A DNA stretch of 64,000 nucleotides from Robertmurraya korlensis (GTDB taxonomy: Bacteria; Bacillota; Bacilli; Bacillales; Cytobacillaceae): assembly GCF_023715225.1 (NCBI RefSeq), contig NZ_JAMBNS010000010.1, forward strand, positions 124,001-188,000, in the 5' to 3' direction. Both the position numbers and the translations under genes were made by a program. This document shows, in pieces, positions 17,031-27,085 of the stretch (positions within the stretch are counted from its first letter, which is position 1; every line of letters begins with the position of its first letter). The notes under the pieces are model-generated. The model was not told the origin of the DNA. It made no database searches and saw only the letters and a program-made list of their open reading frames with translations.

Positions 17031-18135
17031 TTATAAGCTTAGTTTTGAACGCAAGTAGGCGTTGATGAAGATATCAAGATCTCCATCCATAACCGCTTGC
17101 ACATTTCCTGTTTCCGTGCTGGTACGGTGGTCTTTTACCATTGAGTACGGATGGAACACGTAGGATCGAATTTGTGATCCCCAGCCAATTTCCTTCTGCT
17201 CGCCACGAATTTCCAAAAGCTCTGCTTCTTGCTCTTCAATCTTTTTCTGATAAAGCTTGGCTTGAAGCATTTTCATCGCACGCTCACGGTTTTTAATTTG
17301 CGAACGCTCAGTTTGACACGTTACCACAACATTCGTTGGTAAGTGAGTGATACGGACGGCAGAGTCAGTCGTGTTAATATGCTGTCCACCGGCTCCACTC
17401 GCACGGTACGTATCGATTTTCAGATCTTCTGTACGAATGTCGATTTCGATTTCATCGTTGAATTCCGGCATGACTTCACATGAAACGAAAGAAGTATGAC
17501 GACGACCTGATGAATCAAACGGAGAAATACGAACGAGACGATGAACCCCTTTTTCTGCCTTTAGGTAGCCGTAGGCATTATGGCCTTTGATGGCTAGTGT
17601 AACACTTTTAATTCCAGCCTCGTCACCTGGTAGGTAATCAAGCGTCTCCACCTTGAAGCCCTTCTTCTCTGCCCAGCGTGTGTACATACGAAGAAGCATC
17701 GAACCCCAGTCCTGTGACTCGGTTCCACCTGCACCTGGATGAAGTTCAAGGATCGCATTGTTTTTATCATATTCTTCACTTAATAGAAGCTGTAGTTCGA
17801 ATTGAGCCAGACGCTCGGAAAATTCCTTCAGCTCAGTTGCCAGATCGTTTTGCATTTCTTCATCTGCTTCTTCACGAACAAGTTCATAGGTTAGATCTAA
17901 GTTTTCGTACACTTCGTACAGGTCATGAAATTCATGCACCTGGTCCTTTAATGCATTGGATTCTGAAATCACCGCTTGCGCTGCTTGCTGGTCATTCCAA
18001 AATTCGGGTTGAAGCATGACATCGTCAAGCTCCGCAATACGTGCCTCTTTGTTTTCTAAGTCAAAGAGACCCCCTAAAGTCCGCTAATTTCTTAGCTGTT
18101 TTTTCAAGCTCATTACGAATATCTGCTAATTCCAT
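17031..18135 (-). CDS. prfB: Peptide chain release factor 2 (with programmed +1 frameshift)
   Basis: 367 residues when the frameshift is applied. The ATG at 18135 follows AGAGGTGG. Zero-frame codons 1-24 end ...AGG GGG TCT CTT TGA C. The TGA stop (18061-18063) is bypassed by a +1 slip on CTT, after which translation continues [12 protein letters not shown] into the long frame. The GGGGG just upstream is the internal Shine-Dalgarno that stimulates the slip. The rest is standard RF2: SPF motif (ISPFDSS) for recognising UGA/UAA, and GGQ ([11 protein letters not shown]) for peptidyl-tRNA hydrolysis. The frameshift is the known autoregulation of RF2: low RF2 favours the slip. It lies downstream of secA, from which a terminator separates it. 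Confidence 0.97.
18061..18075 (-). promoter_or_regulatory. prfB programmed +1 frameshift site
   Basis: On the minus strand AGGGGG-TCT-CTT-TGA-C. The purine-rich internal Shine-Dalgarno, the slippery CTT and the poor TGA-C stop context are in the conserved arrangement. Confidence 0.95.
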
Positions 18136-18179
18136 GATTGTGCCACCTCTATAAGAATTTTAAATGAATCGTTTTCCAT

Positions 18180-18222
18180 AAAAAGAGGACGGTAGATTCT
18201 GTTGCTACCGACCCTCTATTTT
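18180..18222 (-). terminator. Terminator between secA and prfB
   Basis: Arms AGAGGACGGTAG (18184-18195) and CTACCGACCCTCT (18205-18217), with T residues after it on the minus strand. Confidence 0.88.
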
Positions 18223-18297
18223 ATTATATTTGTGTAGATTTGGAACTTGAGTTGGGTATTCACCCAAATGCCAAACATCCAGCCACTTTTATTGCCT

Positions 18298-20814
18298 CTA
18301 GTCTAAGCTTCCGCAGCAGTTTTTATACTTTTTGCCGCTTCCGCAAATACATGGGTCGTTACGGCCAACATCCATTGCTTTGGTTACTGGCTTTTTCTTG
18401 ACTGCCTTTTCTCCGTCTTCCTTCGGGTTCACCGCTTGGCCCTTTGCTACTTCTTGGCGCTCTAGGTTGTTACGGATCTCCGCCTTCATGACGTATTTCG
18501 CTACATCCTCTTCAATGGCTCCGATCATGCTCTCGAACATTGCAAAGCCTTCGTGGTTGTATTCGCGAAGCGGGTCGATTTGACCATATGCACGTAGGTG
18601 AATTCCTTGACGAAGCTGATCCATTGCATCAATGTGGTCAATCCACTTCGAGTCAACGGCACGAAGCACGACAACCTTTTCGAATTCACGCATTTGCTCG
18701 AATGAAAGCTGCTCTTCTTTTTCGTCGTAGCGCTCCTTCACTTTGGCAAGAATCAATTCTGTCATGGCCTCTGGCTCTTTATTTTTCAAGTCTTCAACCG
18801 TTACGTCACCTTCGTGAAGAAGATTTCCGTTCACGTAGTCAATGATTCCTTGTAGGTTCCATTTGTCACGGTCCTCAAAGCTTGGTGTGTGAACTTCAAC
18901 GCTACGGCTTATGACTGTTTCAATCATTTTCTCTACGATTTCACGCAGGTTCTCAGACTCAAGAACTTCATTTCTTTGAGTATATAAAATTTCACGTTGC
19001 TGACGAAGAACATCGTCGTAAGAAAGAAGCTGCTTACGCGCATCGAAGTTGTTTCCTTCTACACGTTTTTGTGCCGATTCTACCGCTCTTGATACCATTT
19101 TACTTTGGATCGGCTGAGAATCATCCATTCCAAGACGTGTCATCATCGCCTTCATATTATCAGAACCGAAGCGGCGCATCAGCTCATCTTCCATAGAAAG
19201 ATAGAACTGAGTGACCCCTGGATCTCCTTGACGACCCGAACGTCCACGAAGCTGGTTATCAATACGACGGCTCTCATGGCGCTCCGTACCAATAACGGCT
19301 AACCCGCCAACCTCTTTTACACCTTCGCCAAGTTTAATATCTGTACCACGACCAGCCATGTTCGTAGCGATAGTTACCGCTCCTCTATGACCCGCTTCCG
19401 CAATGATCTCTGCCTCGCGCTCGTGATTTTTTGCGTTTAATACATTATGACGAATACCCTTTTTCGTTAGGTATCTAGAAATTAATTCTGATGTTTCGAT
19501 CGCAACAGTACCAACAAGTACCGGTTGACCCTTACTGTTTCGCTCTGCAATATCCTCCACAACCGCACGGAATTTCCCGTCCATCGTTGCGTAGATTAAA
19601 TCGGCACGATCATCACGAGCGATCGGACGATTCGTTGGAATCACAACCACATTCATATTGTAAATATTGCGGAATTCCTCTTCCTCTGTTTTCGCTGTAC
19701 CCGTCATTCCTGACAATTTTTCATACATACGGAAGTAGTTCTGGAATGTAATCGTTGCAAGCGTCATGCTCTCGTTTTGAACCTCAAGACCTTCCTTCGC
19801 TTCAATCGCTTGGTGAAGTCCATCGCTATAGCGACGCCCTTTCATCAGACGACCCGTAAATTGGTCAACGATCACAATTTCGCCGTCCTGCACCACATAG
19901 TCCACATCTAAATGCATGCTTGCGTGTGCCTTCAGCGCTTGTCCGATATGATGATTCAACGCGACGTGACGAATGTCGAATAAGTTTTCAATCCCAAACG
20001 CACGCTCCGCTTTGTTGATTCCATCTTCCGTTAGCTGAACACCCTTTGTCTTTTCATCGTACGTATAGTCTTCCTCTTTTTTCAGCGTACGAACAAACGC
20101 ATTTGCTTGAATATAAAGAGCTGTCGACTTTTGAGCCGAACCAGAAATGATCAATGGTGTACGCGCTTCGTCAATTAGGATGGAGTCCACTTCGTCAATG
20201 ACCGCGTAATAAAGCGGACGCTGTACTTTTTGCTCTTTGTACAGAACCATGTTATCGCGAAGATAATCGAATCCAAGTTCGTTATTCGTGGAATACGTAA
20301 TATCACAAGCATATGCGGCTTGCTTTTCTTCTTTTGAAAGGCCGTTTGTATTTAAACCAACCGTTAAGCCTAAGAACGTATAAAGCTGACCCATTTCAGT
20401 CGCGTCACGGCTTGCTAAGTATTCGTTCACCGTTACGACGTGAACGCCTCTTCCAGACAAAGCATTTAAGTATACAGGCATGGTAGACGTTAACGTTTTC
20501 CCTTCCCCCGTCTTCATCTCGGAAATATTCCCTTCATGAAGAGACGCGCCCCCCATGAGCTGAACAGGATATGGGTATAATCCAAGAACACGTTTCGCCC
20601 CTTCGCGAACAACAGCAAACGCTTCAACAAGCAAATCATCAAGCGACTCGCCATCTTGATAACGAGACTTGAATTCTTCTGTCTTTGCACGAAGCTCATC
20701 ATCGCTCAACGCTTCCATTCTTGGTGCCAATTTTTCAATTTCTTCACTCAGTTTGGTTAGGCGTTTTAATTCTCTTTTATTCGGATCAAACACTTTATTT
20801 AACATTCCAAGCAT
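18298..20814 (-). CDS. secA: Protein translocase ATPase SecA
   Basis: 838 residues, full length. Walker A region [10 protein letters not shown] near 104, DEVDSI near 207, the preprotein cross-linking and helical scaffold domains, and a C-terminal SEC-C zinc-binding tail with [14 protein letters not shown]. It drives export through SecYEG. The ATG has AAAGGAGCG upstream. It precedes prfB as in B. subtilis. The next gene upstream also encodes a SEC-C protein, which is not part of the B. subtilis order. Confidence 0.98.
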   Translation of the reverse strand: MLGMLNKVFDPNKRELKRLTKLSEEIEKLAPRMEALSDDELRAKTEEFKSRYQDGESLDDLLVEAFAVVREGAKRVLGLYPYPVQLMGGASLHEGNISEMKTGEGKTLTSTMPVYLNALSGRGVHVVTVNEYLASRDATEMGQLYTFLGLTVGLNTNGLSKEEKQAAYACDITYSTNNELGFDYLRDNMVLYKEQKVQRPLYYAVIDEVDSILIDEARTPLIISGSAQKSTALYIQANAFVRTLKKEEDYTYDEKTKGVQLTEDGINKAERAFGIENLFDIRHVALNHHIGQALKAHASMHLDVDYVVQDGEIVIVDQFTGRLMKGRRYSDGLHQAIEAKEGLEVQNESMTLATITFQNYFRMYEKLSGMTGTAKTEEEEFRNIYNMNVVVIPTNRPIARDDRADLIYATMDGKFRAVVEDIAERNSKGQPVLVGTVAIETSELISRYLTKKGIRHNVLNAKNHEREAEIIAEAGHRGAVTIATNMAGRGTDIKLGEGVKEVGGLAVIGTERHESRRIDNQLRGRSGRQGDPGVTQFYLSMEDELMRRFGSDNMKAMMTRLGMDDSQPIQSKMVSRAVESAQKRVEGNNFDARKQLLSYDDVLRQQREILYTQRNEVLESENLREIVEKMIETVISRSVEVHTPSFEDRDKWNLQGIIDYVNGNLLHEGDVTVEDLKNKEPEAMTELILAKVKERYDEKEEQLSFEQMREFEKVVVLRAVDSKWIDHIDAMDQLRQGIHLRAYGQIDPLREYNHEGFAMFESMIGAIEEDVAKYVMKAEIRNNLERQEVAKGQAVNPKEDGEKAVKKKPVTKAMDVGRNDPCICGSGKKYKNCCGSLD

Positions 20815-20847
20815 TTAGAACGCTCCTTTTTGGTAATGGCTATTATG

Positions 20848-20876
20848 AAAAAAATTCGCCAAGTTGCACGGCGAAA
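20848..20876 (-). terminator. Terminator of SEC-C gene
   Basis: Perfect TTCGCC/GGCGAA arms (20855-20860 and 20870-20875) followed on the minus strand by seven T. Confidence 0.88.
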
Positions 20877-20949
20877 CTTCGTTATTTGAATGTTTACCTA
20901 TTATTTTATCACTTTTGGGACATTAGTGCCAATAAGAGCCAGAAAGTGT

Positions 20950-22038
20950 TTACTTTAAATACTCGTCCTCTTCTAGTTCAATCTGGAGGTCTTCTAAAAT
21001 CAACGATCGTAGCTCCCGTAACTCCGGAGCTAGCGTGGTCTTTAAATCCTTGACGGTTCTTCCAAGACTAGTAGCCGATACGCCCGTTTCTAAGGCAAAC
21101 TCATTAATCGTCAGGTCCACTAACGGGTGAACCTCCATCGCCACATACTGAACAGCAGCCACATACACAGACTTATTTTTCACCTGCTTTGGCTTGATTT
21201 GACAATAACGATTCCAGAGCGCGATTCCCGTTCCTGTTAATTCTGGTGGAGAACCATAGCTCTTAAACTCTTGTACTAACAGGTCCGCTATCACCTTGTG
21301 TACAGGAAGTGGCCAGCTGAAGTTGTCGATGTTCACTTCAGCAGATAAAAACTGAATTTCGTTCATCACATAGAGTAGCTGATTTTTCAAAAACTCGATT
21401 GGATCATCGTACTTACTTTCAGCAAACTCCTGCTTGATAAACTCCTCATCCCTTTGATCGGACTCCCCTTCAAGATCAAAGAAGGTCGGGAAAAAGATCC
21501 ACTCCTTACGGTAAGGAACAATAAATCCGAAGATGAAGGAATTTGGCTCGGCCGCTGATGGCTGAAGAAGCTTAATATGAAGCTGCTCATCGGTCAGCGT
21601 GTCCTTCATCTTTACACTTGTTGGGGTAAGCTCCAGCATTCTCCCTGCTACCGGGCGTGGATTGTGCCAGGAAGCGACGATGTCTCGTAAACTCGCTCTT
21701 GTGACCGTTTTATCACGATGATGGATAAAGTCTTGTAAAAACGTCTGGTTTTGGTCCACTAGTTTGAAAAGAGCAAACCACACCGTGTGGATAAAACCAA
21801 AAAATTCAATTTCCTTTTCGTCGTCCACTAGCGCAGGAAGGACATATGTATCAAAATCCTCGTCAATTTCATCACCGTACATATAATCCACATCGCTGAT
21901 GATCTTTGCCTGAATTTGCTCAATCTCACGTTCAATGAGTGAGTTAATAGAAATGGCTTCCTTTAAGCCACAACATTTTTTATATTTTTTCCCGCTCCCA
22001 CATGTACATGGTGCATTTCGGTTAAATGATGCTGCCAT
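20950..22038 (-). CDS. SEC-C motif protein of unknown function, adjacent to secA
   Basis: 362 residues. The N-terminus is a SEC-C zinc-binding motif ([13 protein letters not shown], residues about 9-22) nearly identical to the SecA tail. The remaining 340 residues are soluble and acidic, with no fold I can name; a possible helix-turn-helix-like stretch (TINEFALETGVSATSLGRTV) lies near 320. I chose the ATG at 22038, which has AAGGAGA 6 bases upstream; the longer open frame upstream runs through a MITE-like element. It is a single gene with its own terminator. SEC-C modules bind SecB or ribosomes in known cases (SecA, YecA/AscA), so a link to SecA or nascent chains is plausible but inferred. 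Confidence 0.75.
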   Translation of the reverse strand: MAASFNRNAPCTCGSGKKYKKCCGLKEAISINSLIEREIEQIQAKIISDVDYMYGDEIDEDFDTYVLPALVDDEKEIEFFGFIHTVWFALFKLVDQNQTFLQDFIHHRDKTVTRASLRDIVASWHNPRPVAGRMLELTPTSVKMKDTLTDEQLHIKLLQPSAAEPNSFIFGFIVPYRKEWIFFPTFFDLEGESDQRDEEFIKQEFAESKYDDPIEFLKNQLLYVMNEIQFLSAEVNIDNFSWPLPVHKVIADLLVQEFKSYGSPPELTGTGIALWNRYCQIKPKQVKNKSVYVAAVQYVAMEVHPLVDLTINEFALETGVSATSLGRTVKDLKTTLAPELRELRSLILEDLQIELEEDEYLK

Positions 22039-22059
22039 TCGGTTCTCCTTCTTTATCAA

Positions 22060-22153
22060 GGCTCTTTTCTTAAACTTTGTTGTTTGGAGATAAAAAACCT
22101 TAACCTGAGCTACAATACATAGCAAAATAGACTCCAATTGTAAGAAAAGAGCT
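22060..22153. repeat. MITE-like element, copy B
   Basis: About 94 bp with terminal inverted repeats AGGCTCTTTTCTTA and TAAGAAAAGAGCTT, and a left subterminal AAACTTTGTTG matching copy A. It lies directly upstream of the SEC-C gene. The interiors of the two copies have diverged, which suggests old insertions or only end-conserved elements. Confidence 0.6.
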
Positions 22154-22327
22154 TGCATTCTTAATTTCAAGCACAAAATAGCTTGTTTCCACGTTAAAAT
22201 CGGCTTTTAGATTTTAACAACAATCTATGTGAACATAGCCTTTAGCTCAATCTCTTACCCTTTAGTGTAAACGATTCTGCTAGAATACAAAAGCGGTTCG
22301 GTAGAAAATGGTTCGCGTTTTTCCAAA

Positions 22328-22359
22328 TAAAAAGCACTTCTTCGTTTTGAAGAAGTGCT
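22328..22359 (-). terminator. Terminator of the rbs operon
   Basis: Perfect arms AGCACTTCTTC (22333-22343) and GAAGAAGTGCT (22349-22359), followed by TTTTTATTT on the minus strand, just past the rbsB stop. Confidence 0.93.
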
Positions 22360-22365
22360 GGGCTA

Positions 22366-23301
22366 TTACTTTACTAGTTCTAACTCAATTGGGATAAACT
22401 CCTCTACAGTCTCACCATTTGCTACTTTAATAGCAGTAGTGATTCCGTTCTGACCAATAAGAGCTGGTTTTTGTGCAACAGTTGCTGTCATTCTTCCGTC
22501 TTCTACAGCCTTAACTGCATCATCCGTTGCATCAAATCCAACAACAACTACATCTGTTAGACCTGCTGCTTCAATTGCTTGAAGAGCACCGAGTGCCATT
22601 TCATCATTATGAGCAAATACTGCTTGAATGTCTTTGTTTCCTTGAAGAATATTCTCCATAACAGATAATCCTTTTGCCCGATCAAAATCTGCTGTTTGTT
22701 TAGCTGCAACTTCTAACGTACTAACTGCGTCAACTGCTTCATGGAAGCCAGCACCTCGTTCACGTGCAGCTGATGAACCTGGTATTCCCTCAATTTCTAC
22801 CACTTTTCCTTCATTTCCGATTTGCTCAAGAATAAATTCACCAGCCATCTTTCCTCCAGCAGCATTGTCAGAAGCAATGTGTGAAATGACTTCCCCACCT
22901 TCAGCACTTCGATCTAACGTAATTACTGGGACACCTGCACTATTTGCAGATTCAATGGCTGCCACTACAGCTGCTGAATCTGTTGGGTTAACAAGCAATA
23001 CGTCTACCCCTTGTTGCAGTAAATCTTCGATGTCATTTACTTGCTTTGCTGAATCATTTTGTGCATCTACCACTACGATCTCAATTCCTTGTGCCTTCGC
23101 TTCTTTTTCAGCACCTTCTTTTAATGTCACAAAGAACGGATTGTTTAAGGTTGAGATAGAAAGACCGACTTTAACGGTTTCACTTTTCGTTCCACTTGCT
23201 TCTTTTGCCTCTTTAGTTGAACCTGGAGGCTCTGTTGAACAGCCAGCTAACAATATCATAAACATCGCAAGAAATACGAAACCTTTAAACATATTCTTCA
23301 T
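22366..23301 (-). CDS. rbsB: Ribose ABC transporter substrate-binding lipoprotein
   Basis: 311 residues. Lipobox LLAGC (Cys about 20), then a periplasmic-binding-protein type I fold with the family patterns VGLSISTLNNPFF, VLLVNPTDSAA, TLDRSAEGG and VFAHNDEMALGAL. It captures ribose outside the membrane and delivers it to RbsC. It is the last gene of rbsRKDACB, 31 bases after rbsC. Confidence 0.95.
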   Translation of the reverse strand: MKNMFKGFVFLAMFMILLAGCSTEPPGSTKEAKEASGTKSETVKVGLSISTLNNPFFVTLKEGAEKEAKAQGIEIVVVDAQNDSAKQVNDIEDLLQQGVDVLLVNPTDSAAVVAAIESANSAGVPVITLDRSAEGGEVISHIASDNAAGGKMAGEFILEQIGNEGKVVEIEGIPGSSAARERGAGFHEAVDAVSTLEVAAKQTADFDRAKGLSVMENILQGNKDIQAVFAHNDEMALGALQAIEAAGLTDVVVVGFDATDDAVKAVEDGRMTATVAQKPALIGQNGITTAIKVANGETVEEFIPIELELVK

Positions 23302-23332
23302 ATAAAAGACCCCCTAATAATAGTTGAATGGT

Positions 23333-24277
23333 TTATGCTGCTTTTTTTCGATCTAGTAAAACGGCAAGTAAAATGACACCTCCTTTAACCACTTGTTGAT
23401 AAAAGGAGCTCACATTCATGATGTTTAATCCATTATTTAATACTCCAATAATTAGAGCACCTATTAACGTTCCAAAAATCCAACCTCTTCCGCCTGAAAG
23501 ACTTGTTCCTCCTAGTACAACTGCTGCAATGGCATCTAATTCATAGGAAGCCCCTGCTGTCGGTTGAGAAGAATTCAATCGTGAAGCTAGAATAATCCCT
23601 GCTAATGCGGATAAAAAGCCAGTGATTGAGTAAATCCAGATCTTCACTCGATCGACACGAATACCAGAAAGTATTGTTGCTTCTTCATTCCCACCAATCG
23701 CATACACTCTACGTCCAAATGTCGTTTTCTTTAAAATAAAGTATAAAATGAAGTATGCCGCCATCATATAAATCACAGGTACAGGAATCCAAGACACATA
23801 CCCTTTTCCCATCATTTCAAATAATGCATTATCAGATAGTCCTGTAATCGGACGTCCATCTGAATACACCAACGTTAAACCTCTATAAATAGTCATGGTT
23901 GCAAGTGTTGCAATAAATGGAGCAACCTTCCCTTTTGTAATGATGAATCCATTAATCGCACCCATGATTGCTCCTGCCAATAACCCAATTAATATGGCTA
24001 AGATTGGATCCATTCCTCCAGCTAGTAAACTAGCAGTTATCGCAGAAGATAAGGCCAAGATCGAACCAACGGAAAGGTCAATTCCACCAGTTAAAATAAC
24101 AAAGGTCATACCAAACGCAATAAGTGCATTAATCGATACCTGTCGCATAACATTTAGGATATTATCAACCGTCATAAAATTATCGCTAACTATAGCTAAA
24201 ACAAACGTGATGATAAATAAACCGATTAACGGTCCCAATTTTTGAAGATTTGATATCTTTAATGAGGACGCTTTCAT
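23333..24277 (-). CDS. rbsC: Ribose ABC transporter permease
   Basis: 314 residues with eight to ten membrane helices and the BPD_transp_2 pattern (GMTFVILTGGIDLSVGSIL near 70, and GGTSLSGGRG near 270). It forms the ribose channel with RbsA. I chose the ATG at 24277 because GGAGGGA lies 7 bases upstream and the start follows the rbsA stop by one base. A longer frame into rbsA is open but not credible. Confidence 0.95.
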   Translation of the reverse strand: MKASSLKISNLQKLGPLIGLFIITFVLAIVSDNFMTVDNILNVMRQVSINALIAFGMTFVILTGGIDLSVGSILALSSAITASLLAGGMDPILAILIGLLAGAIMGAINGFIITKGKVAPFIATLATMTIYRGLTLVYSDGRPITGLSDNALFEMMGKGYVSWIPVPVIYMMAAYFILYFILKKTTFGRRVYAIGGNEEATILSGIRVDRVKIWIYSITGFLSALAGIILASRLNSSQPTAGASYELDAIAAVVLGGTSLSGGRGWIFGTLIGALIIGVLNNGLNIMNVSSFYQQVVKGGVILLAVLLDRKKAA

Positions 24278-24278
24278 T

Positions 24279-25775
24279 TTACTTCCCTCCAGTTGCTGCT
24301 TGCATGATTTTTTCCTGATCTGCTTCGTTTCTCGATAAGGTTGCTGATACCTTTCCTTCATGAATAACTAGAATTCGGTCACTCATCCCTAATATTTCAG
24401 GCAACTCCGAAGAAACCATAATAATCGCAACACCTTGTTTTGTAAGTTCGTTCATTAATTGATAAATCTCTTTCTTCGCCCCAACGTCAACTCCTCGCGT
24501 TGGTTCATCTAAAATTAAGATCTTCGGTTGAATTCCTAACCATTTTCCAATTACGATTTTCTGTTGATTTCCACCGCTTAGTGATTTAACAGATAAATGC
24601 TGGCTTGCTGTTTTTACGTGCAGCTTTTGGATGAGGTCCTCCACAAAGTCTTCTTCTTTTTTGGCAGAAATGACACCCTTATTAGATACCCTCGAGAAGT
24701 TGGTTAGCGTAAAGTTTTCTCGAACAGAAAGCCCAAGAACAAGTCCCTCATTCTTCCGGTCCTCTGTTATAAAGCCAATTCCATGCTGTATGGCCTCGTA
24801 AGGAGATTTGATATTTGTTTCCTTTCCATCAATGAACACTTTCCCACTTGAAAGAGAGCGGTATCCGAAAATGGCCTCCATAATTTCTGTTCTGCCTGCT
24901 CCCATCAGACCTGCTACACCAAGAATTTCCCCTTGTTTAACAGAAAAGCTAATTCCTTCAAAACTTCCTTTGCTCGTTAAATTCTCGACTTGCAATCTAG
25001 TAGAACCCAGCTCCGAAACCCTTTCTGGGAAACGTTCACCTAACTGTCGCCCTACCATCATTTTGACAATCTCATCAAAGTTGGTTTCTGGAATCGCCTT
25101 CGTTCCTATAAACTGACCATCCCGGAGAACAGAAATACGATCACAAATTTCAAAGATTTCATCCATCCGGTGAGAGATATAAACAATCCCGACACCTTGC
25201 TCTCTTAAGGAATTAATTACTTGAAAAAGAGCGTGTATCTCTCTGTCTGTCAAGGCAGCGGTTGGCTCATCCATAATTAGTACCTCTGTGTGAGCTGCAA
25301 CAGCTCTAGCAATCTCGATCATTTGCTGTTGACCGACTGAAAGAGTACCTGCTTCCACATCTGGATCGATATCAATTCCAAGGCGATTTAAGTATTCCTT
25401 CGTTTTTGTCTTCATTTCTTTATACTTTATAATCCCAGTCTTCCCGATCGTTAATTCTTTTCCTAGAAACATATTTTCTGTAACAGATAGATAAGGGATA
25501 ATATTTAGCTCCTGATGAATAACAGCAATTCCTGTATGTTCAGCTTCTTTCGTATTTTTAAATTGGACCTCTTTTCCTCTAACCAAAACCGTTCCAGCAT
25601 CTCTTTCGTAAATCCCTGTTAAAATTTTCATTAACGTTGATTTACCCGCTCCGTTCTCACCCATTAACGCGTGAACTTCCCCTGGTAAAATCTCAAATTC
25701 GACATTTTCTAACACCCTATTACCCGAAAACGCTTTACTAATTCCGCGCATCTGAACTAAAGGTTGTTGTGTCAT
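24279..25775 (-). CDS. rbsA: Ribose ABC transporter ATP-binding protein (two ABC domains)
   Basis: 498 residues with two fused ATPase modules. The first is canonical: Walker [10 protein letters not shown] near 41, signature LSVGQQQM, Walker [10 protein letters not shown]. The second has the diverged Walker [10 protein letters not shown] typical of RbsA and a complete LSGGNQQK signature. It energises ribose uptake. The start is directly adjacent to the rbsD stop. Confidence 0.96.
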   Translation of the reverse strand: MTQQPLVQMRGISKAFSGNRVLENVEFEILPGEVHALMGENGAGKSTLMKILTGIYERDAGTVLVRGKEVQFKNTKEAEHTGIAVIHQELNIIPYLSVTENMFLGKELTIGKTGIIKYKEMKTKTKEYLNRLGIDIDPDVEAGTLSVGQQQMIEIARAVAAHTEVLIMDEPTAALTDREIHALFQVINSLREQGVGIVYISHRMDEIFEICDRISVLRDGQFIGTKAIPETNFDEIVKMMVGRQLGERFPERVSELGSTRLQVENLTSKGSFEGISFSVKQGEILGVAGLMGAGRTEIMEAIFGYRSLSSGKVFIDGKETNIKSPYEAIQHGIGFITEDRKNEGLVLGLSVRENFTLTNFSRVSNKGVISAKKEEDFVEDLIQKLHVKTASQHLSVKSLSGGNQQKIVIGKWLGIQPKILILDEPTRGVDVGAKKEIYQLMNELTKQGVAIIMVSSELPEILGMSDRILVIHEGKVSATLSRNEADQEKIMQAATGGK

Positions 25776-26171
25776 TTAGAAAGTCACTCCTGCATGTAGA
25801 ATAATGTTGGCATAAGGTGTGATTTCCCCTGTACGAATCACGGCTTTTGCTTGTTTCGTTTGTTTTTTAAATTCTTCATGGGACACATATGTAATTGTTT
25901 GATGTTGGAGTAAATCAACAAGATTTTGTTTCACACTAGGGTTTTTTTCGTGTATTTCTTCAGCTAATGTGATTTTTTCAACCACCATATCCTCCAAAAT
26001 AACCTTTAATGTATCAATAAAAGTAGGAGTACCTTGTTTTAATGAAAGATCGATACGAATCGTTTCATCAGGGATTGGTAATCCACAATCGGCGATCACA
26101 ATCGTATCTGTATGACCCAATCTAGATAAAACCTCTGAAATATGGCTGTTTAACATTCCTTGTTTTTTCAT
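25776..26171 (-). CDS. rbsD: D-ribose pyranase
   Basis: 131 residues, normal length. It interconverts the pyranose and furanose forms of ribose so that RbsK can act. The conserved catalytic histidine is in the N-terminal LNSHISEVLSRLGHTD block. The ATG overlaps the rbsK stop (ATGA). Confidence 0.95.
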   Translation of the reverse strand: MKKQGMLNSHISEVLSRLGHTDTIVIADCGLPIPDETIRIDLSLKQGTPTFIDTLKVILEDMVVEKITLAEEIHEKNPSVKQNLVDLLQHQTITYVSHEEFKKQTKQAKAVIRTGEITPYANIILHAGVTF

Positions 26172-27085
26172 TTGTCTCCACCCTTTCTTACGTTAAGAAA
26201 CTCCTCTACCTCTGCTTTTGTAGGCATTCCACCTTGAGCTCCAAGCTTTGTGACAGATAATGCCCCTACAGCATTAGCAAATGTACAAGCTTCCTCTAGT
26301 GACATTCCTTCACTTAGTGACAATGCAAGTGCCCCATTAAAGGAATCTCCTGCTCCCGTTGTATCTACCACATCTACTTTGAAACTAGGAATCTCTTTTT
26401 CTACTCCATCTTGAAATAGCATGATTCCTTTGGACCCCTTTGTAACGATACACTTTGCTTTAATCGCTTTCAGTTCTTCCTCCGTCAATTCCGGTGAGCT
26501 CAACAATAACTCTTGCTCATGCTCATTTGGGGTTATGTAATCGATCTGTTCTAATAGCTCCTTCGGTAAGGCCTGAATCGGTGCTGGATTTAAAATGACT
26601 TTTACCTGATGCTTTTTGGCAATTTTTACTGCCTTAACGACACTTTCTAATGGTATTTCTAGTTGGAGAAGCAGGATATCACTTTCGGCTATTACCTGCT
26701 CAAAGCTTTGAACATACTCAGGGGTGACAGCGAAATTCGCTCCTGGTACAACAATGATACTATTATCACCGTTTGATAATGTGATGGATGCCGTTCCAGT
26801 TGTCGTATGTGTAACCGGTTTCACATACGACGTAATGACTCCTTCAGTTGTTAAACCTTCCTTCAGTTGGCTTCCAAAAGCATCTTCACCTACACAACCT
26901 ATCAACGTAACCTCTGCTCCAAGTCTCGTTGCAGCAACCGCTTGATTGGCTCCTTTTCCACCTGGAATGGTGAAAAAGGATTCCCCCATTAACGTCTCGC
27001 CTAGTTTTGGTACTTGGCTTGTTTTCGTGACAAGATCCATATTAATACTACCTATAACTAGTACCTTCTTTTTCAATTCACTCAC
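26168..27085 (-). CDS. rbsK: Ribokinase
   Basis: 305 residues, PfkB-family sugar kinase. N-terminal signature IPGGKGANQAVAA and C-terminal DTTGAGDSFNGALA with the catalytic Asp. It phosphorylates ribose to ribose-5-phosphate. It overlaps the end of rbsR by 8 bases. Confidence 0.96.
   Translation of the reverse strand: MSELKKKVLVIGSINMDLVTKTSQVPKLGETLMGESFFTIPGGKGANQAVAATRLGAEVTLIGCVGEDAFGSQLKEGLTTEGVITSYVKPVTHTTTGTASITLSNGDNSIIVVPGANFAVTPEYVQSFEQVIAESDILLLQLEIPLESVVKAVKIAKKHQVKVILNPAPIQALPKELLEQIDYITPNEHEQELLLSSPELTEEELKAIKAKCIVTKGSKGIMLFQDGVEKEIPSFKVDVVDTTGAGDSFNGALALSLSEGMSLEEACTFANAVGALSVTKLGAQGGMPTKAEVEEFLNVRKGGDK

Larger units (their letters stand above)
22039..22365. other. Intergenic region between SEC-C gene and rbsB (327 bases)
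   Basis: Contains MITE-like copy B (22060-22153), then about 170 bases of AT-rich sequence with no feature I can support, then the rbs terminator. Confidence 0.6.
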
